The notes: generated by a model from the sequence alone, not told the origin. A stretch of DNA of 64,000 nucleotides from Eutrigla gurnardus (GCA_963514095.1 OY741271.1:14786772-14850771); one strand, 5' to 3'. Shown: positions 51,237 to 60,829, numbered from the stretch's first letter. Made by a program: numbers and translations.

Positions 51237-51622
51237 GTGTCGGGAGGAAGCAGGCTTGCTGGGTCGTCTCAGCGCCGGAGTGGGCCGTTAATTAAATCTG
51301 AGGGACAGACAGGAGGCCTGCCTCCCTCCTTCTCCCCTCCCTCCCCCATTCGCTCTCCCAGCCGCTGGCTATTCAGAGGCTCTGTAAGAGGCGGAGGGGA
51401 GGGAGGAGGGAGGAGGGAGGGGAAAAACAGGGGCGCCGGCGCTGCCGACGCTGAGAGTCTGGCTGCCTGTGGAGACTGTAAACCGTGGCTCTGCGGTCAG
51501 ACCGGAGACTCAAACAGGCAGATAAGGTGTTTTTGGACCGCCACTCTCCTCTGCTCCCTGCACTCAGACTCCCAGAGGCAGTTACAGCCTGTCGGCGCAT
51601 GTGTGTGTATGTGTGTATTATA

Positions 51623-51675
<53 letters not shown>

Positions 51676-54357
51676 TTGGGGTTATAGCAGTGGTTTGGGA
51701 CTTGAGCACATTTTTGTGTATGTGCACCTTTCCGTGTGGGGTTTTAAATGCCTGGTTTCAGACGTTTGCTTGCGTGTGAATCGGCAAAGCCCAGCGTGTT
51801 TATGCAAGGCTTTTTTTTTTTTGTTTGTTCAAATTGATTGTAACTGAGGATTGCTTTTAAAGTATTACCAGCTAGTTATTACACGATTAGCATAGAAAGG
51901 CAATTCTAAACCAAAGTAAAGACTCCAGGATTGCAGATGATAGTAGCTCTGTCATACAGAAGCAAAAAGGGAAATGTGGGGATGTAAATATTTAAAAACA
52001 TTCAACTGCTTAATAGGAATGTAATTGTTCTGCCATAACAAAATGGCTTGTTCATAAAGACATGCTAATGCTTGTGTCAAAGGATAAAATTCACAGATGC
52101 CAAAAGAAATTGCTCAGTAAATGGGGAAAATACAATTTGATTCCTTTCAGAGTAGTTAAAGGAAACCAAACTGAAGTTTAAATGGAGGTTGTCCTGTTTT
52201 CATGTGTTTGTCTGGTTTTTGTTTGCATTTTGCACATGTCTGCTGTACTTTGGCTCATTTATCCTACAATTTTAATTTGATTAGAATTTTATTTAATTTT
52301 AGAATTAAAAATCTTCTGTTCATCTCTGACGTGCTATATAACACATAACATCGTATCGTTACATTTCCATCAGTTAGTGGACTTTTGAAAATGCTGCTAC
52401 TTTTTAGAATTATTTCATGAATTATTTCATGCCTTAAAAACATTCTTTAAATCTTTAAAAAGTTAACCTTTGGACTTTGCATTGATTTGATACGAATCTA
52501 AATATGCATATTCTGACTTGAACAGTTGCCAAACAAAAGCTGCTGGATGCGGAAAAAGACATACAAACACTGGAATGAGACACACAGAGAGATTAGACAA
52601 AGAAAGCATTTAAAAATGGCAGAAAACACCACAAGATATATTTTTATTATTTTGAATTTACTTAACTGGAACCGGATTTCTTTGTGAGGTTAAAGTTATA
52701 TTCTGGTCATTCTTATAAGGGTTTATTTTCTGTCCGTCTATGTTGTTTCCATTTTGACTCCACAAACTCAAAGTGCTCCACAGTTCTCTTTCTCCTGCTG
52801 AAGTAGACAAAACAATGATTTAGAACCTTTTCTCAGCAACGATGACTGTCTCAGCCCAGGACACGTAAACAAACCGCTGTTGCTATAAACGTCACTTTTT
52901 GCGCATCACCACCTGTGCACCAGGCGATGTTTTACAGGAAGTACCTACTACTGTACCCGAAAGGAGAAAAGGGCCCTTTAGAGTGATAAAAATAAAAGCT
53001 TCCATAAATAGCCTGTAGGTTCAGTTTTTATTGTGTTGCATAACTAAAGTGGGTTGCAAAAGGGACATTTATTTATACGACAATGTCACCGATTTTCACT
53101 TTAAGGTCAGCCATATTTGAGTCACTTTGAATAATATGTACCAATCTTTATCCAGGATTTCCTTTCCCCATTCTGCTGATTTCTATTTTCGTTGAGTTCT
53201 TCTCTTAATTTCTCTCTTCCTGTTGAAAAGACAGAACATAACAAGCAGCAGGGCAGTGTTACTGAGTGTGTACATTTGCATGTGTTGGGATGTGGCGCAT
53301 CCTCTCCTCAGCGTGAGCATAAGCGTCTCTCTCCTCATCTCCATCACCCACCCCCCGTTCCTCCCCCATCCTCTCCTCCCTCTCCCAGCTGCATCGGCCT
53401 GTAAGCCAATCAATGGCAGGGCTTTCAGGGCCGGCGGAGGGCCCGGCGCACGGAGGGGGGATCAATAAGTTATTAGCACCATTCTGTCAGCTGTAATGTG
53501 GAGATTGATCGGGGGGCTGCGGCTGGCGGCCCACCCCACGTCCCCGCCTGTCACCCCCCCCATCCCCCCCTTTTCTCCGCACAGCCCCCCCCTCCCCGGC
53601 CTGATAAAGATGACAGATTAACAGAGTAAGAGAGGAATTAAGGAGTCTGGCTGTCTGAGCTGTCACCACGCTCCATGGGATGGAGAGTGGAGAGGAAGAG
53701 GACTAAAGTTTGAGGGAGGAAAGGAAATCAGAGAGTATAAGGAAGGGGAATGCCTGCCTGATGGTTCACCCTGGTGGTGTCACATGAAAGAGAAGAGGTT
53801 TAGGTCCCGCTGTTTCCTCTTTCTCTGTCCGCCCCTCTGTTTTCATCCCCCTTTTCTCTCAGTGGGAGAAATGGCAGATAAGGAGGAGGTTAACGAGCAA
53901 AGAGGATGTGCGGCAGTGGCTGGAATATTGGGTGGTCGAAAAAAAAAATCTGAATATCTGTCGACCAGGAATGTATAAAAGGGGATATAGCAGCTAATGC
54001 TCTTTGCACATAATCATAGCACTCTTTCAACAGTTTAAATCAGAGTCTACTCCTGACTCGATTACCGCTAATTCTTCAGCAGTATTAACAATCAGGTGGT
54101 AGGGAAATGCCTAGAATAGCAAACGTGACTGTAAGCAGTGTTAGTGGGAGTAAAGGGGTTAGCATAGTCGCTAGCAGAGCTCAGGGTTCGGCATTAAAAG
54201 GGAGTGCCGATGCTCTAAGAAGCCCCATTTAATTGGCTTTAAAAGCTTTCCGCCCTCAAATCTCTGGCCCTTGGGCACTCGCTCAGGAGACGCACTGTCT
54301 TGAGTGAGGTCGGCTCAAGAGACGGCTCAAGTGTGTGTGTTTGATCATGAGAGGCTC

Positions 54358-54391
<34 letters not shown>

Positions 54392-56794
54392 GTTGGTTGG
54401 TACAAGAGGGGGTTTAACTAATGGGGGCTCATTCTCTTTAATATTCCAGCAATAGGTTAGATGGAGACCTTTTTCGTGTTTTAAATGAACGTGGTTTGAA
54501 AATAACAGAATGAGATATAAAGGAGATGACAGAAAAAGTAGAAATTGTGAAAGAAATTGTGTGTGTGTGTGTGTGTTTCCCCCCCAAACACACTGTCTCC
54601 TTAGGATGGTAGGAGTGGATCTCCTCAGGACCAGAGAGGCAACATCAAACACTAGATCATTAGTGAACCGCACTCTCTCTCCCTTTCTTGTTTGCTCGCT
54701 CGCCCTCTCATCAACACCAGGCCTCCTTCAGCCCAACAAAATCCTCAGAGTCCTTTCTAAATGTCTGCCTGTCTCTCTTACTCCTCCCTGTCTGTGTCTT
54801 GTTATGGAAAAGAAAGAGCATACGTGTGGGTGATAGGTTAGGGGTTATAGGTCAGACTCGACTCCAGCTCCTCCCTGAATGACTCTCAACCCGTTGCTTA
54901 GGTAACAACATCAGGAGTGGGCTCATTACAGAAATCGCCAAGTGTATTGCTTCAGAATTACCTTGTTTTTTTTGTTTTTTTTTGTTACCCCCCGTTCATT
55001 GTTTCTCCACACTGTTTACACATGCTGTGCAAATGATGAAAAATTGCTTTGTTGAAAAAAAGAGAGACAGAGAGAGCGCAGCCATTCTCCTTGAGGGAGG
55101 TGAAAAAAAATGCTATATCCTTAAAAATATGCAAGAAGTGAGAGAGAGAAAGCAAGAAAACAGGAGAAAGAAGGGAAGCAGTTACTGCTGTGGCTTGGCT
55201 GTCTGTGTGGAGGAAGAAAACGGTGAGAGAGGGAGAGAGAGAGCAATGACAAACAGCTTTTCCTGTCGGCGCTGCGTACGATGTGCTCTGCATTTCCTCT
55301 CCCTCTGATTAGGCCCGTATTGATTTGAGGTGTGTTTGAGGGGGTTGGAGGTGAAGCGATTGGGCGGGAAGGAAGAGAGGGAGGAGGAGTAGGCAGTAGG
55401 GGGTGCTGTAATTGTACTCTAGGTGCTCCTCTTTAGTGGCAGGGGCAGGGGGGAGGCAGGGGGAGAACCACGAGGAAGAGAGATGCAGGGAGGGTGTTTG
55501 TGGGAGGAGAGAGAGAGAACTCCTCATGGGATGGAGGCTTCAAACGCACCTAGAGGACAAGGAGACAAAGAAATGAGACCAGAAGTGTGTTTATGAGGGG
55601 AGGACAGAGACGAGTAGCTGTCATAGAGGTACAAAAACTAAAAATAAGCACATGATATAGGCATAATGTAGCCTGAGAGGGATTTCTCAAGCAGCTGAGT
55701 GGCTCTTGTGCACTTTAGTTCAGTCAGAGGCTTTTTTTTGCCAACATCTGGAAAAAGAGAAGAAAGAGAAGAGAGAGAGAGGGGAAGAACAGTGACAACA
55801 CTTGAGGACAGACTGTTGGAAAGAGACGTTGGAGGAGACACAGAGAGACGGAGCCCTCCTCCCTCCTTCAGATACACAAACACACACGTGAATGAGCCGG
55901 GCAGATCTGTCATCCACGGCAGTGCAGGCCCCTTCTCATATCTGACAGAACAGGCACATCTCCAGACGCCCGTGGCTTGCTTCACTTGGCGCTCCACCTA
56001 TCACTTTTTTTTCCAACGCTCTTTCTCTTCTCTGCATTTGTAAAAAAAAAGCCGCCATGTATACAGGTAGATGTCGACCACAGCCAGCCAAGCTTTTCAC
56101 CTCCTGCTCTTTCTTTCATTGTGTCTTTACAGATGACCTTCTAGGCAAGAGAAGAAGTTTCTCTCCCAATAGCAGCAGCGAGTGTCCCTCTGACAGCAAG
56201 AAGTCACGTAGCGTATCTCCCAGAGGTAAGACCTTGCAGATTATGTGTGCGTTGTGATGTTACGGATGTGCTTGGACCTGCATTTTCTTAGAGGGAAAAT
56301 AATATTTGTGACCCTCACACATTGAGAAATTACATTAAAAACTCTACAGAAACTTTCCCTCCCATATACAATGTCTATACTCAATGTCACTCAACAGGCT
56401 TTGTGATTGTGCGGTAGAAAATAGTCCCAATGAAAACCGTGATTTGTTGAACTGAACCTTTAACAGGAAAACAGATGATGGGTGGTTGGAAACTGCCAGA
56501 GGGTAGCCTCAAACGGTTCGATTCCTAATATACACACTTTTCGTCTGCTCTCTTTATCGCATGAGAACAACATAAAAAAATGGCATATGTTGTTGAGACA
56601 ACGTCCCTTTGTAGCACTGCAATCTGGTTGCCACCCTCTATTATTCATATTTCCCTCATGTGGCGTGAAACGGGGCGCTCGGTTCCTCTGGCCTCCTGAA
56701 GAAGACTTCCTGACTGATGCATGATACAGCAGGCAAAACCACAAAACCAAGCGCAGCTCACCGCACATCTAGCCTCATCTCTGCAGACACGCAT

Positions 56795-56848
<54 letters not shown>

Positions 56849-57705
56849 GCCAAACATGATCAGCGCATGACACAAGTAGCTCTGATTTTTTGACATTCGT
56901 AGAATGTTATCGTTACATCAGTGTAAACATGATGTTTTTCCAAGTGCAGATTTAGCTGTATGTAGAGTCTGGTGTTGACCTTTGCCCACTGGGTGACCTT
57001 TGACCAACGACAGCCCTGCCTGGAGCCTCTTTCTCCGTGTAGAGAAGCACTCATTCCTGGCCATTATAGTCTTACTTAGACACGTCCCAGCTTCTGAAAG
57101 ATGCATGTTTTTTTTTTTGTGGCTGTGTGTTTGTAAGGCTTGGCTTCCTTTTAGGGCAAATGGGGCTCGTGTGTTTTTATTTTGAAGTTGTGTGTTGTGC
57201 CTGAGTTGTTTAGGTTTTTAAAGCAAACAACCCCTCTATATGCCCTGCATATATTCTTCCTTTGCTGTATATTTGCTTAAGGAAGACAGATCTTTGTGTG
57301 AGTGTGTGCCAGAGAAGTGTATCTAAGCCTTTTCAAAACACTGCTGATCCCGTGTCTTTACCTTGAGCTCTGTCCACATTCGAACCCCGACTGTGCACCT
57401 GTACGTCTGTTTCTATATCTGCGTTATCTATGCATGTCTTCTTGCCTCTTTGGCGACAAACAACTATGCCTTAATGGCTAATGCAGGTGGAGAAATAGAT
57501 TGAGCGAGAGAGAGACGGAGGGGGAGTAGCGTAGAAGGATGGAGCCGGAGAGATTGGATGCCGCTGTGTAAATGATGTCTGTTTTTCTTTCTGTTGCAAA
57601 GTCGGCACCCCCCGCTGTGTTTAGAGAGCGAGAAAACTTCAGAGAGTCACAGACTAGTTGCATGCACGCACACACACACACACACGCACACACACACACA
57701 CACAC

Positions 57706-57742
<37 letters not shown>

Positions 57743-58182
57743 CACACAAACACATACACTTGAGGACCTTGGGTGGATTAGCTGGAGCTTGGCGGTGGAG
57801 ACAGATATGCTTGCATGCTCCCTCCCTCCCCACCACCACCACAACCTCCAACCCACCTCCGCTCCTCAGCGCCACTCCTGCTCGCCTGCCCGGGGCCAGG
57901 CTCAGGTTTCAATAAGGAGGGTGGTAAAAATAACCCCCGCTTCCCTCTGCTTCTCCCTCCTCCTCCTCCTCCTCCTCCTCCTCCTCCTCATCATATTTCC
58001 CCCTCCTCTAACTCCCAAACCACCTCCCCATATCCCCCCACCACCCTTACCTTAGATCATGTTACTATTGACAGAGAGAGGGAGGAGGGAGGTCAGAGAG
58101 AAAGATTAAGTGTGGAGACTGACAGCTAGATAGATATCATCCACCACATCATCTTCACAACACCTTAAACTCAGCAGTCGTG

Positions 58183-58277
<95 letters not shown>

Positions 58278-59954
58278 TACATGATGGAAGAAGCCGACCT
58301 TTATTTTGTAGACTGCATTCAAAAAAAGTCAAAATAGAGTGCAGTAAAACAGTAAAACCTACTTATAACCTTTCACCCTATGTGAACGTCACTGCATGCT
58401 GTACTTACTGTCAGAGAAATGGAGAGTTCGTGCGAGGGTCAGGCTCAGACCATTAACAATGCATAGCTGGATGTGTATAGCTTCATCCAAAGAGGTTTCC
58501 AGGCCATTAATGCTGTCCTAATGAATAAATAAATAAAATGAAGTCTGGGTAATTCTTTGCTATGAGTTGTTTGCAATAGCAATGCGTCCATCATTGTGTG
58601 ATGTTTTTAGAAATGCATAAGTTATATCTTTGTTTATCCTAAAAATTCACCTGTCTTATCATCCAGAATTAGAAAAACATTCCTTCCTTCCAAATTGTGA
58701 ACCTGAAGATACGTCCGAGTTCTCAGAATGAATCAAATGGAGTTCTGATGTTTAAGTATAGACACTGTTGAGAAGAGTTAACAAATAAAAACTAGAAAGG
58801 TGCACTCGTCTCCACAGATCTCCACCAGGTGTGTAATGACGCTCTGCTGTATTTGTGAATGAATGAACACAGTCGGCTAACCCCTCAGCCAGACACTAGT
58901 GGCATCGTAAAACACACTTCATTCAAGTATGCAGGCAAGTCGTCATACAATCTTGCCAAAAACAAAATTAAACTCACCAAGCTCTACGCCTGCGTAGCAG
59001 CGGTGGCAACGATTTACTCAGCAGTGTGTGTATTGGTAGTTCTATTAACTGTTAGCCAACGACAATCCAAAACACTAAAAGCTGCGTTATTATCATTAGC
59101 GGCCCCTACCGGTCAGGGGCCAGTTAAGTGTAGTGAGTTAGGAGTCATTAGGTAGTCAACGGGCAATAAAAGGAGAAAGTTTGAGTCTGCACAAGAGTCA
59201 CGAGTCAGTCACAAGAGCCCCATGCAAGTCAAGTATGCATCCATAGCTGGCCACCCAAAATACTATGCAGTCTGGAGATTAGCTGTGGACAACACAGAGG
59301 TGCACACTCCCTCATGGACACACACACACAAGCACGCGACAGGTTGCATGATCCTCGTGGCGGAGATTAAAAACACAAAGTGGATTCTGAGCAGCAGAGA
59401 GTGAGCTCATTCAGGGGAAAGTTGGATTCACTACCAAGTTTTATTTCTTCTCTTGTGTATACACTGACGTGTACTTGGCGGGGTTGCTAAACAGCAGTGA
59501 TCTGTGTTCAGTTCAGTGATGTCATGAAATGTGATTTCGGGTATTCAACCACAAATGTTCAAAAGCTGTGACCAGGGAAATAAATTAGAATATTCTCGAG
59601 GCAAATTCCTCATAAACATGCCTGACACGGAAATTAATATGGACCTGGATGAGTACATTATTATACGATAAAATGCTGAAAACAAAGTTAAGCTGTACTG
59701 GCTGCGGTTTCAAGTTAGTATTTATTTCCCGATGACTTGGATACGGGCATTTATTGGTCAAAATCTAAGTGTCTCCTTCCTTTCTGCAGAGAACTCCCAG
59801 AGCCCGCTGGTAGAGGCAGGCGGCAGCCACGGCCACATGAGCCCTGAGGAGCACTACAGGCGCATGATGTCAGCGCTCAGCGAGCAAGGGTCCTATGAGG
59901 AGCAGCAGCAACGGCTCTACCAGCTGGCGAGCAGCATGGGTCTGCCGGGCCATG
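27258..59954 (+). CDS. samd11: samd11, 5' part (six coding exons, join)
   Basis: Join 27258-27711, 28826-28917, 38718-38893, 49010-49119, 56133-56225 and 59790-59954; 1090 coding bases, about 363 residues, open at the 3' end. The translation matches what I remember of vertebrate SAMD11: an MPA.KKE start, the DNGEPCIEVECG block, KDWKRSIRHKG, MSKGILQVHPPICDCPGC, ISSPVNRGRLA.KR, a KQED motif, DLLGKR and EEHYRR. All five exon junctions have GT donors and AG acceptors and keep one frame. The mouse protein is reported as a nuclear, photoreceptor-enriched transcriptional repressor with a C-terminal SAM domain. That domain is not in this window. Residues here: SAND-like module about 94-182, SUMO-type motifs at 4-7 and 227-230, basic/Ser-Pro segment 283-308. 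The human protein is about 844 residues by memory, so less than half is present. Paralogues such as samd7 lack this N-terminal block as far as I recall. Confidence 0.93.
27712..28825 (+). other. samd11: samd11 intron 1
   Basis: 1114 bases, GT to AG, inserted after the first base of codon 152 and so splitting the SAND-like module. It holds a (CA)n tract at 28387-28437 and otherwise unique-looking sequence. No other gene is seen. Confidence 0.9.
28387..28437. repeat. (CA)25 microsatellite in intron 1
   Basis: Perfect CA run. Confidence 0.95.
28826..28917 (+). CDS. samd11: samd11 coding exon 2
   Basis: 92 bases, the same length I recall for the human exon. The acceptor is a pyrimidine-rich tract ending TTTTTCCAG, and the donor at 28918 is GTAAGA. 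It completes codon 152 (Gly) and encodes residues 153-182. It contains Met159 of MSKGILQVHP, which corresponds to the first Met of a shorter annotated human form. It carries the Cys cluster C171, C173 and C176 (CDCPGC), which sits where DEAF1-type SAND domains have their terminal cysteines. Together with exon 1 it forms the SAND-like DNA-binding module. The last codon (GTG, Val) ends in phase 0. Confidence 0.95.
30376..30466. repeat. (CA)45 microsatellite in intron 2
   Basis: Perfect CA run adjoining the left end of the inverted-end element. Confidence 0.95.
30775..30909 (+). pseudogene. orphan N-terminal ORF, YqaJ/SWIM-type protein family (tentative)
   Basis: 44 codons starting MAVSLLHFTAFFQGQNK and including ERGENHYKSGHVES, then a stop. 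The GENHY.SGHVES block resembles, from memory, the N-terminus of multicopy uncharacterised fish proteins that continue with a SWIM-type Cys/His motif (CECP...CSH) and often a YqaJ-like nuclease domain. None of that continuation is visible downstream here. It lies inside the inverted-end unit 30470-31171. It could be a dead first exon carried by a transposon, or an isolated promoter-proximal exon copy. Family assignment is tentative. Confidence 0.4.
30907..30914. promoter_or_regulatory. perfect CRE palindrome
   Basis: TGACGTCA, the full CREB/ATF palindrome. It overlaps the stop codon of the orphan ORF in the inverted-end unit. Confidence 0.4.
31329..31473. repeat. CT to (CTCA)n to CA compound microsatellite
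   Basis: CT-rich start, then about 25 CTCA units, then a short CA run. Confidence 0.95.
32111..32215. repeat. minisatellite of GT runs and GTTCGTGCATTTGTG
   Basis: Three copies of GTTCGTGCATTTGTG start at 32111, 32157 and 32195, separated by GT runs of different length. Confidence 0.9.
32591..32604. promoter_or_regulatory. candidate RFX X-box in samd11 intron 2
   Basis: GTTGCTATGGTAAC, a full match to the X-box consensus (GTTGCY NN GGTAAC type). Confidence 0.4.
33784..33855. repeat. (GT)n followed by poly-G15
   Basis: GT run at 33784-33832, a short spacer, then 15 Gs at 33841-33855. Confidence 0.95.
33957..34022. repeat. compound (CA)n microsatellite
   Basis: CA run with CGCA interruptions. 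Confidence 0.95.
35411..35503. repeat. compound (GT)n microsatellite
   Basis: GT runs with GCG and TTTT interruptions. Confidence 0.95.
36863..36928. repeat. (GT)33 microsatellite
   Basis: Perfect 66-base GT run. Confidence 0.95.
37667..37744. repeat. (CT)39 microsatellite
   Basis: Perfect 78-base CT run on the transcript strand, about 970 bases upstream of exon 3. Confidence 0.95.
38718..38893 (+). CDS. samd11: samd11 coding exon 3
   Basis: 176 bases encoding residues 183-240 plus two bases of codon 241. The acceptor is TGTGCAG and the donor at 38894 is GTGAGG. The exon begins NRGRLAEKR, nearly identical to the human NRGRLADKR. It continues with a basic PKKE stretch, an acidic Ser-rich SSDDSEGSE segment, and IKQED at 227-231. 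IKQE fits the SUMO consensus and aligns with LKQE in the human protein. Reading on into the intron gives a stop straight away (AGG TGA), so retention of intron 3 would truncate the protein here. Confidence 0.93.
40439..41455 (-). mobile_element. decayed Tc1/mariner-type transposon
   Basis: About 1.0 kb bounded by matching inverted ends: CCCTATATTGCCAAAAGTAT on the left and the complement of CAATATAGTG on the right, with about 26 of 30 terminal bases agreeing. A TA precedes the left end; the right flank is TT, so the TA duplication is imperfect. The minus strand encodes a broken transposase. The fragment at 40722-40979 reads MVLGCFSGAGLGPLVPVKG and FLFQHDCAPVHKA, which is the C-terminal catalytic region of Tc1 transposases (HDNAPVH family motif with the second catalytic Asp). 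Upstream pieces fall in other frames (40972-41172 and 41130-41378), so frameshifts have inactivated it. It is a fossil inside samd11 intron 3, in the opposite orientation to the gene. Confidence 0.88.
42841..43136. mobile_element. hAT-type MITE with 8-bp target duplication
   Basis: 296 bases with 11-bp inverted ends TAGGGATGTCA. The flanks carry a perfect 8-bp direct repeat, CTATAAAC, at 42833-42840 and 43137-43144. An 8-bp duplication and short inverted ends are the signature of hAT-superfamily insertion. There is no coding capacity, so it is non-autonomous. The intact duplication suggests a fairly young insertion. Confidence 0.8.
45547..46060 (+). repeat. possible hAT/ZBED-like remnant
   Basis: Begins GGGGTGTCACGGTTTTAAT, resembling the ends of some fish hAT elements. 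At 45880 an ATG opens MEPPAKKRK followed by a stop, resembling the first residues of BED-finger transposases. No second end or target duplication was found. Confidence 0.25.
46794..46826. repeat. (CA)n microsatellite
   Basis: CA run with one GC interruption. Confidence 0.95.
47041..47225. promoter_or_regulatory. candidate regulatory block in intron 3
   Basis: Non-repetitive, with CCTCATTAGCCCAAGCC, GCGCTAATTACCGTACTAAC, GGATAATAACC and CATGATCACTTTAAATGATG. Clustered homeodomain cores in a balanced-GC setting. Confidence 0.3.
48965..48990 (+). repeat. (TG)n tract before exon 4 acceptor
   Basis: TG run ending 19 bases before exon 4, replacing the usual pyrimidine tract. Confidence 0.9.
49010..49119 (+). 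CDS. samd11: samd11 coding exon 4
   Basis: 110 bases. It supplies the last base of codon 241 (AG+T, Ser), residues 242-277 and the first base of codon 278. Its core SDLSTIISNLHHTRQHGMPE matches the human NLPTLISSVHRSRHLVMPE region. The acceptor is unusual. The 45 bases before the AG are mostly TG repeats and broken TG (48965-48990, then a GTTTGCGTGTGCTACAG end) with no real polypyrimidine tract. The donor at 49120 is GTAGGA, and a long (TG)n tract starts about 20 bases after it. The length is not a multiple of three, so skipping shifts the frame. Confidence 0.9.
49139..49208 (+). repeat. (TG)n tract after exon 4 donor
   Basis: About 46 bases of perfect TG, then TGAG and GCGTGC variants, beginning about 20 bases after the donor. 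Confidence 0.95.
50165..50720. promoter_or_regulatory. candidate regulatory block in intron 4
   Basis: Non-repetitive, with CCTGTAATTAGGTTG, CCAGATTAATTGTCC, GGCCTAATCAGCAGC and TGTTATCTTAATGG. Includes GGATTTCCACCC and a TTAAAGGG element. Could be a conserved intronic enhancer. Confidence 0.3.
51130..51600. other. GC-rich intronic patch
   Basis: GC-rich, with CCGTTAATTAAATCTGAGGG and GGCGCCGGCGCTGCCGACGC, between two GT microsatellites. It could be an internal promoter or an enhancer; no first-exon border is convincing. Confidence 0.2.
51196..51240. repeat. (GT)n microsatellite
   Basis: GT run with one GCG interruption. Confidence 0.95.
51601..51674. repeat. compound (GT)n microsatellite
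   Basis: GT/TATG-rich start, then a perfect GT run at about 51627-51674. Confidence 0.95.
53395..53660. promoter_or_regulatory. candidate regulatory block in intron 4
   Basis: AAGCCAATCAATGGCAGGG, GATCAATAAGTTATTAGCAC, GTCAGCTGTAATGTGG and CCTGATAAAGATGACAG lie in one GC-rich non-coding block. Confidence 0.3.
54361..54389. repeat. (GT)n microsatellite
   Basis: Perfect GT run. Confidence 0.95.
54893..54906. promoter_or_regulatory. candidate RFX X-box in samd11 intron 4
   Basis: GTTGCTTAGGTAAC, a full match to the X-box consensus. Confidence 0.4.
56133..56225 (+). CDS. samd11: samd11 coding exon 5
   Basis: 93 bases. It completes codon 278 (Asp), encodes residues 279-308 and gives the first base of codon 309. 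It starts DDLLGKRR, matching the human GDLLGKR. It then has a Ser-Pro site, a Ser-rich stretch, a SKKSRS basic patch and a second Ser-Pro site. The two basic clusters (KRR at 283-285 and KKSR further on) are spaced loosely enough to be a candidate nuclear localisation signal, and the SP sites are candidate phosphorylation sites; both are inferences. The acceptor GTGTCTTTACAG is strong and the donor at 56226 is GTAAGA. Confidence 0.93.
56797..56847. repeat. (AC)25 microsatellite
   Basis: Perfect AC run about 570 bases after exon 5. Confidence 0.95.
57666..57740. repeat. compound (CA)n microsatellite
   Basis: CA run with GC interruptions. Confidence 0.95.
57956..57989. repeat. (TCC)11 microsatellite
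   Basis: Trinucleotide TCC run. Confidence 0.95.
58185..58273. repeat. (CA)44 microsatellite
   Basis: Perfect CA run of about 88 bases. Confidence 0.95.
59101..59121. repeat. short GC-rich hairpin
   Basis: GGCCCCT and AGGGGCC flank a 7-base loop that itself contains ACCGGT. Short enough to be chance. Confidence 0.5.
59790..59954 (+). CDS. samd11: samd11 coding exon 6 (last one in window)
   Basis: 165 bases. It completes codon 309 (Glu), encodes residues 310-363 and gives the first base of codon 364. The MSPEEHYRRMMSALSE core matches human MAPEDHYRRLVSALSE, and QQRLYQLASSMGLPGH matches the end of the equivalent human exon (LYHLGLPSHG). The acceptor is TTCCTTTCTGCAG. The donor at 59955 reads GTCAGT, a weaker donor than the others, but its phase agrees with the human junction. 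The exon carries an acidic, Gln-rich stretch (YEEQQQR) and is predicted helical. I could not find exon 7 (expected to encode a DLLRVRQE-like segment) before 64000. Confidence 0.9.
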
Positions 59955-60185
59955 GTCAGTCCACAGGCTCTGTATTTGTAGGTGTGTGTATGGTCGTCAT
60001 CAAGCTCTCTCTCATCATGTTGGCTTTCAAATATGTTATCATGTTACACCCCACTGTATAAACCTCACTGCACAGCTGATCTTTAAATTCAGAATGGTGT
60101 CTCCTGCTCTACAACTAAGAATTGACTGATGACAGATCTAGAGATTCTTTTCCTTTTATTTATTTTTCTCAAACTTTGAAATAAC

Positions 60186-60221
60186 TTAGTTTGAAGTAAC
60201 TTGAGATTTACTTCAAACTAA
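60186..60221. repeat. perfect 14-bp inverted repeat (hairpin)
   Basis: TTAGTTTGAAGTAA at 60186-60199 and its exact complement TTACTTCAAACTAA at 60208-60221, with an 8-base loop. It lies 232 bases downstream of the exon 6 donor. Confidence 0.9.
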
Positions 60222-60309
60222 AAGAGTTTCCCGTGGAAGCACTTCCCCAGCTTCTATAAAAAAAAAACACCTCTTCTGTCACCTGTCACCAATTCACTGT
60301 GATGTGTTC

Positions 60310-60560
60310 AGGGTGCCATGTTAAGCTTTGCCACACTGCTGCCATTGTAAAACGCCAGCCATGGAGACGGCTGACATTTCTATTTGCAGTGCTTGCCCAC
60401 CCGGTGTCAAAGTGTCACTCAGGGTGATTTCTGACCACCACGGCCCTCTGTTGTTAACAACACCCACAAGGCTTTGCATGCATCAACACCGCGATTGATC
60501 CAGGAGCTCTCATTGGCTGCCTGCCAACCCTCTAAATCTCCCAACACCCTGGAAACCACC
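60310..60560. promoter_or_regulatory. candidate regulatory block in intron 6
   Basis: Non-repetitive, moderate GC, with an AGCCATGGAGACGGCTGACA palindrome-like segment, GGTGTCAAAGTGTCACTC (direct GTCA repeats) and TTGTTAACAACACCC (HNF1/FOX-like). Confidence 0.25.
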
Positions 60561-60829
60561 AGTGTGTCCCAGTTTTCCCTCAGTTTCTACACTCACGTTA
60601 AATGGACCGGCGTTAGCTTGGGAGGAGTTGTTTGATAGAGAAAAAGGAAAAGGAGAAAAGTTGCCATGCGCCGCTTTTATAAGTTGGCCTTACATTTATT
60701 TCACTGTGCCTGCCATGAAATGTTAACCTTTTTTCTCACATTTTTGTAAAGAATGTAACATTAAGTCTTACCCGTCTTTACGAGCTTTTTTTGTGGTAGC
60801 ATAAATCCAATCGATGCCCTGGCTGAATT

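Larger units (their letters stand above)
49120..56132 (+). other. samd11: samd11 intron 4
   Basis: 7013 bases, phase 1. It starts with a long (TG)n tract (49139-49208). It includes candidate regulatory blocks at 50165-50720 and 53395-53660, a GC-rich stretch with GT microsatellites at 51130-51680, and GA-rich low-complexity DNA at 55040-55820. The stretch 51850-53150 is AT-rich with nothing recognised. No other gene is seen. Confidence 0.85.
56226..59789 (+). other. samd11: samd11 intron 5
   Basis: 3564 bases, phase 1. It contains CA tracts at 56797-56847, 57666-57740 and 58185-58273 and a (TCC)n tract at 57956-57989. From 58300 to 59780 it is unique-looking. An open frame at 58859-59155 is not supported as a gene. 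Confidence 0.85.

Noticed and set aside
56515..56525. GGTTCGATTCC, a perfect tRNA B-box
   Set aside because: No A-box or cloverleaf upstream at the right spacing, so neither a tRNA gene nor a tRNA-derived SINE is supported.
58859..59155. 98-codon open frame with a hydrophobic stretch
   Set aside because: No start context, no known family, located in intron 5 with no splice logic. Treated as chance.
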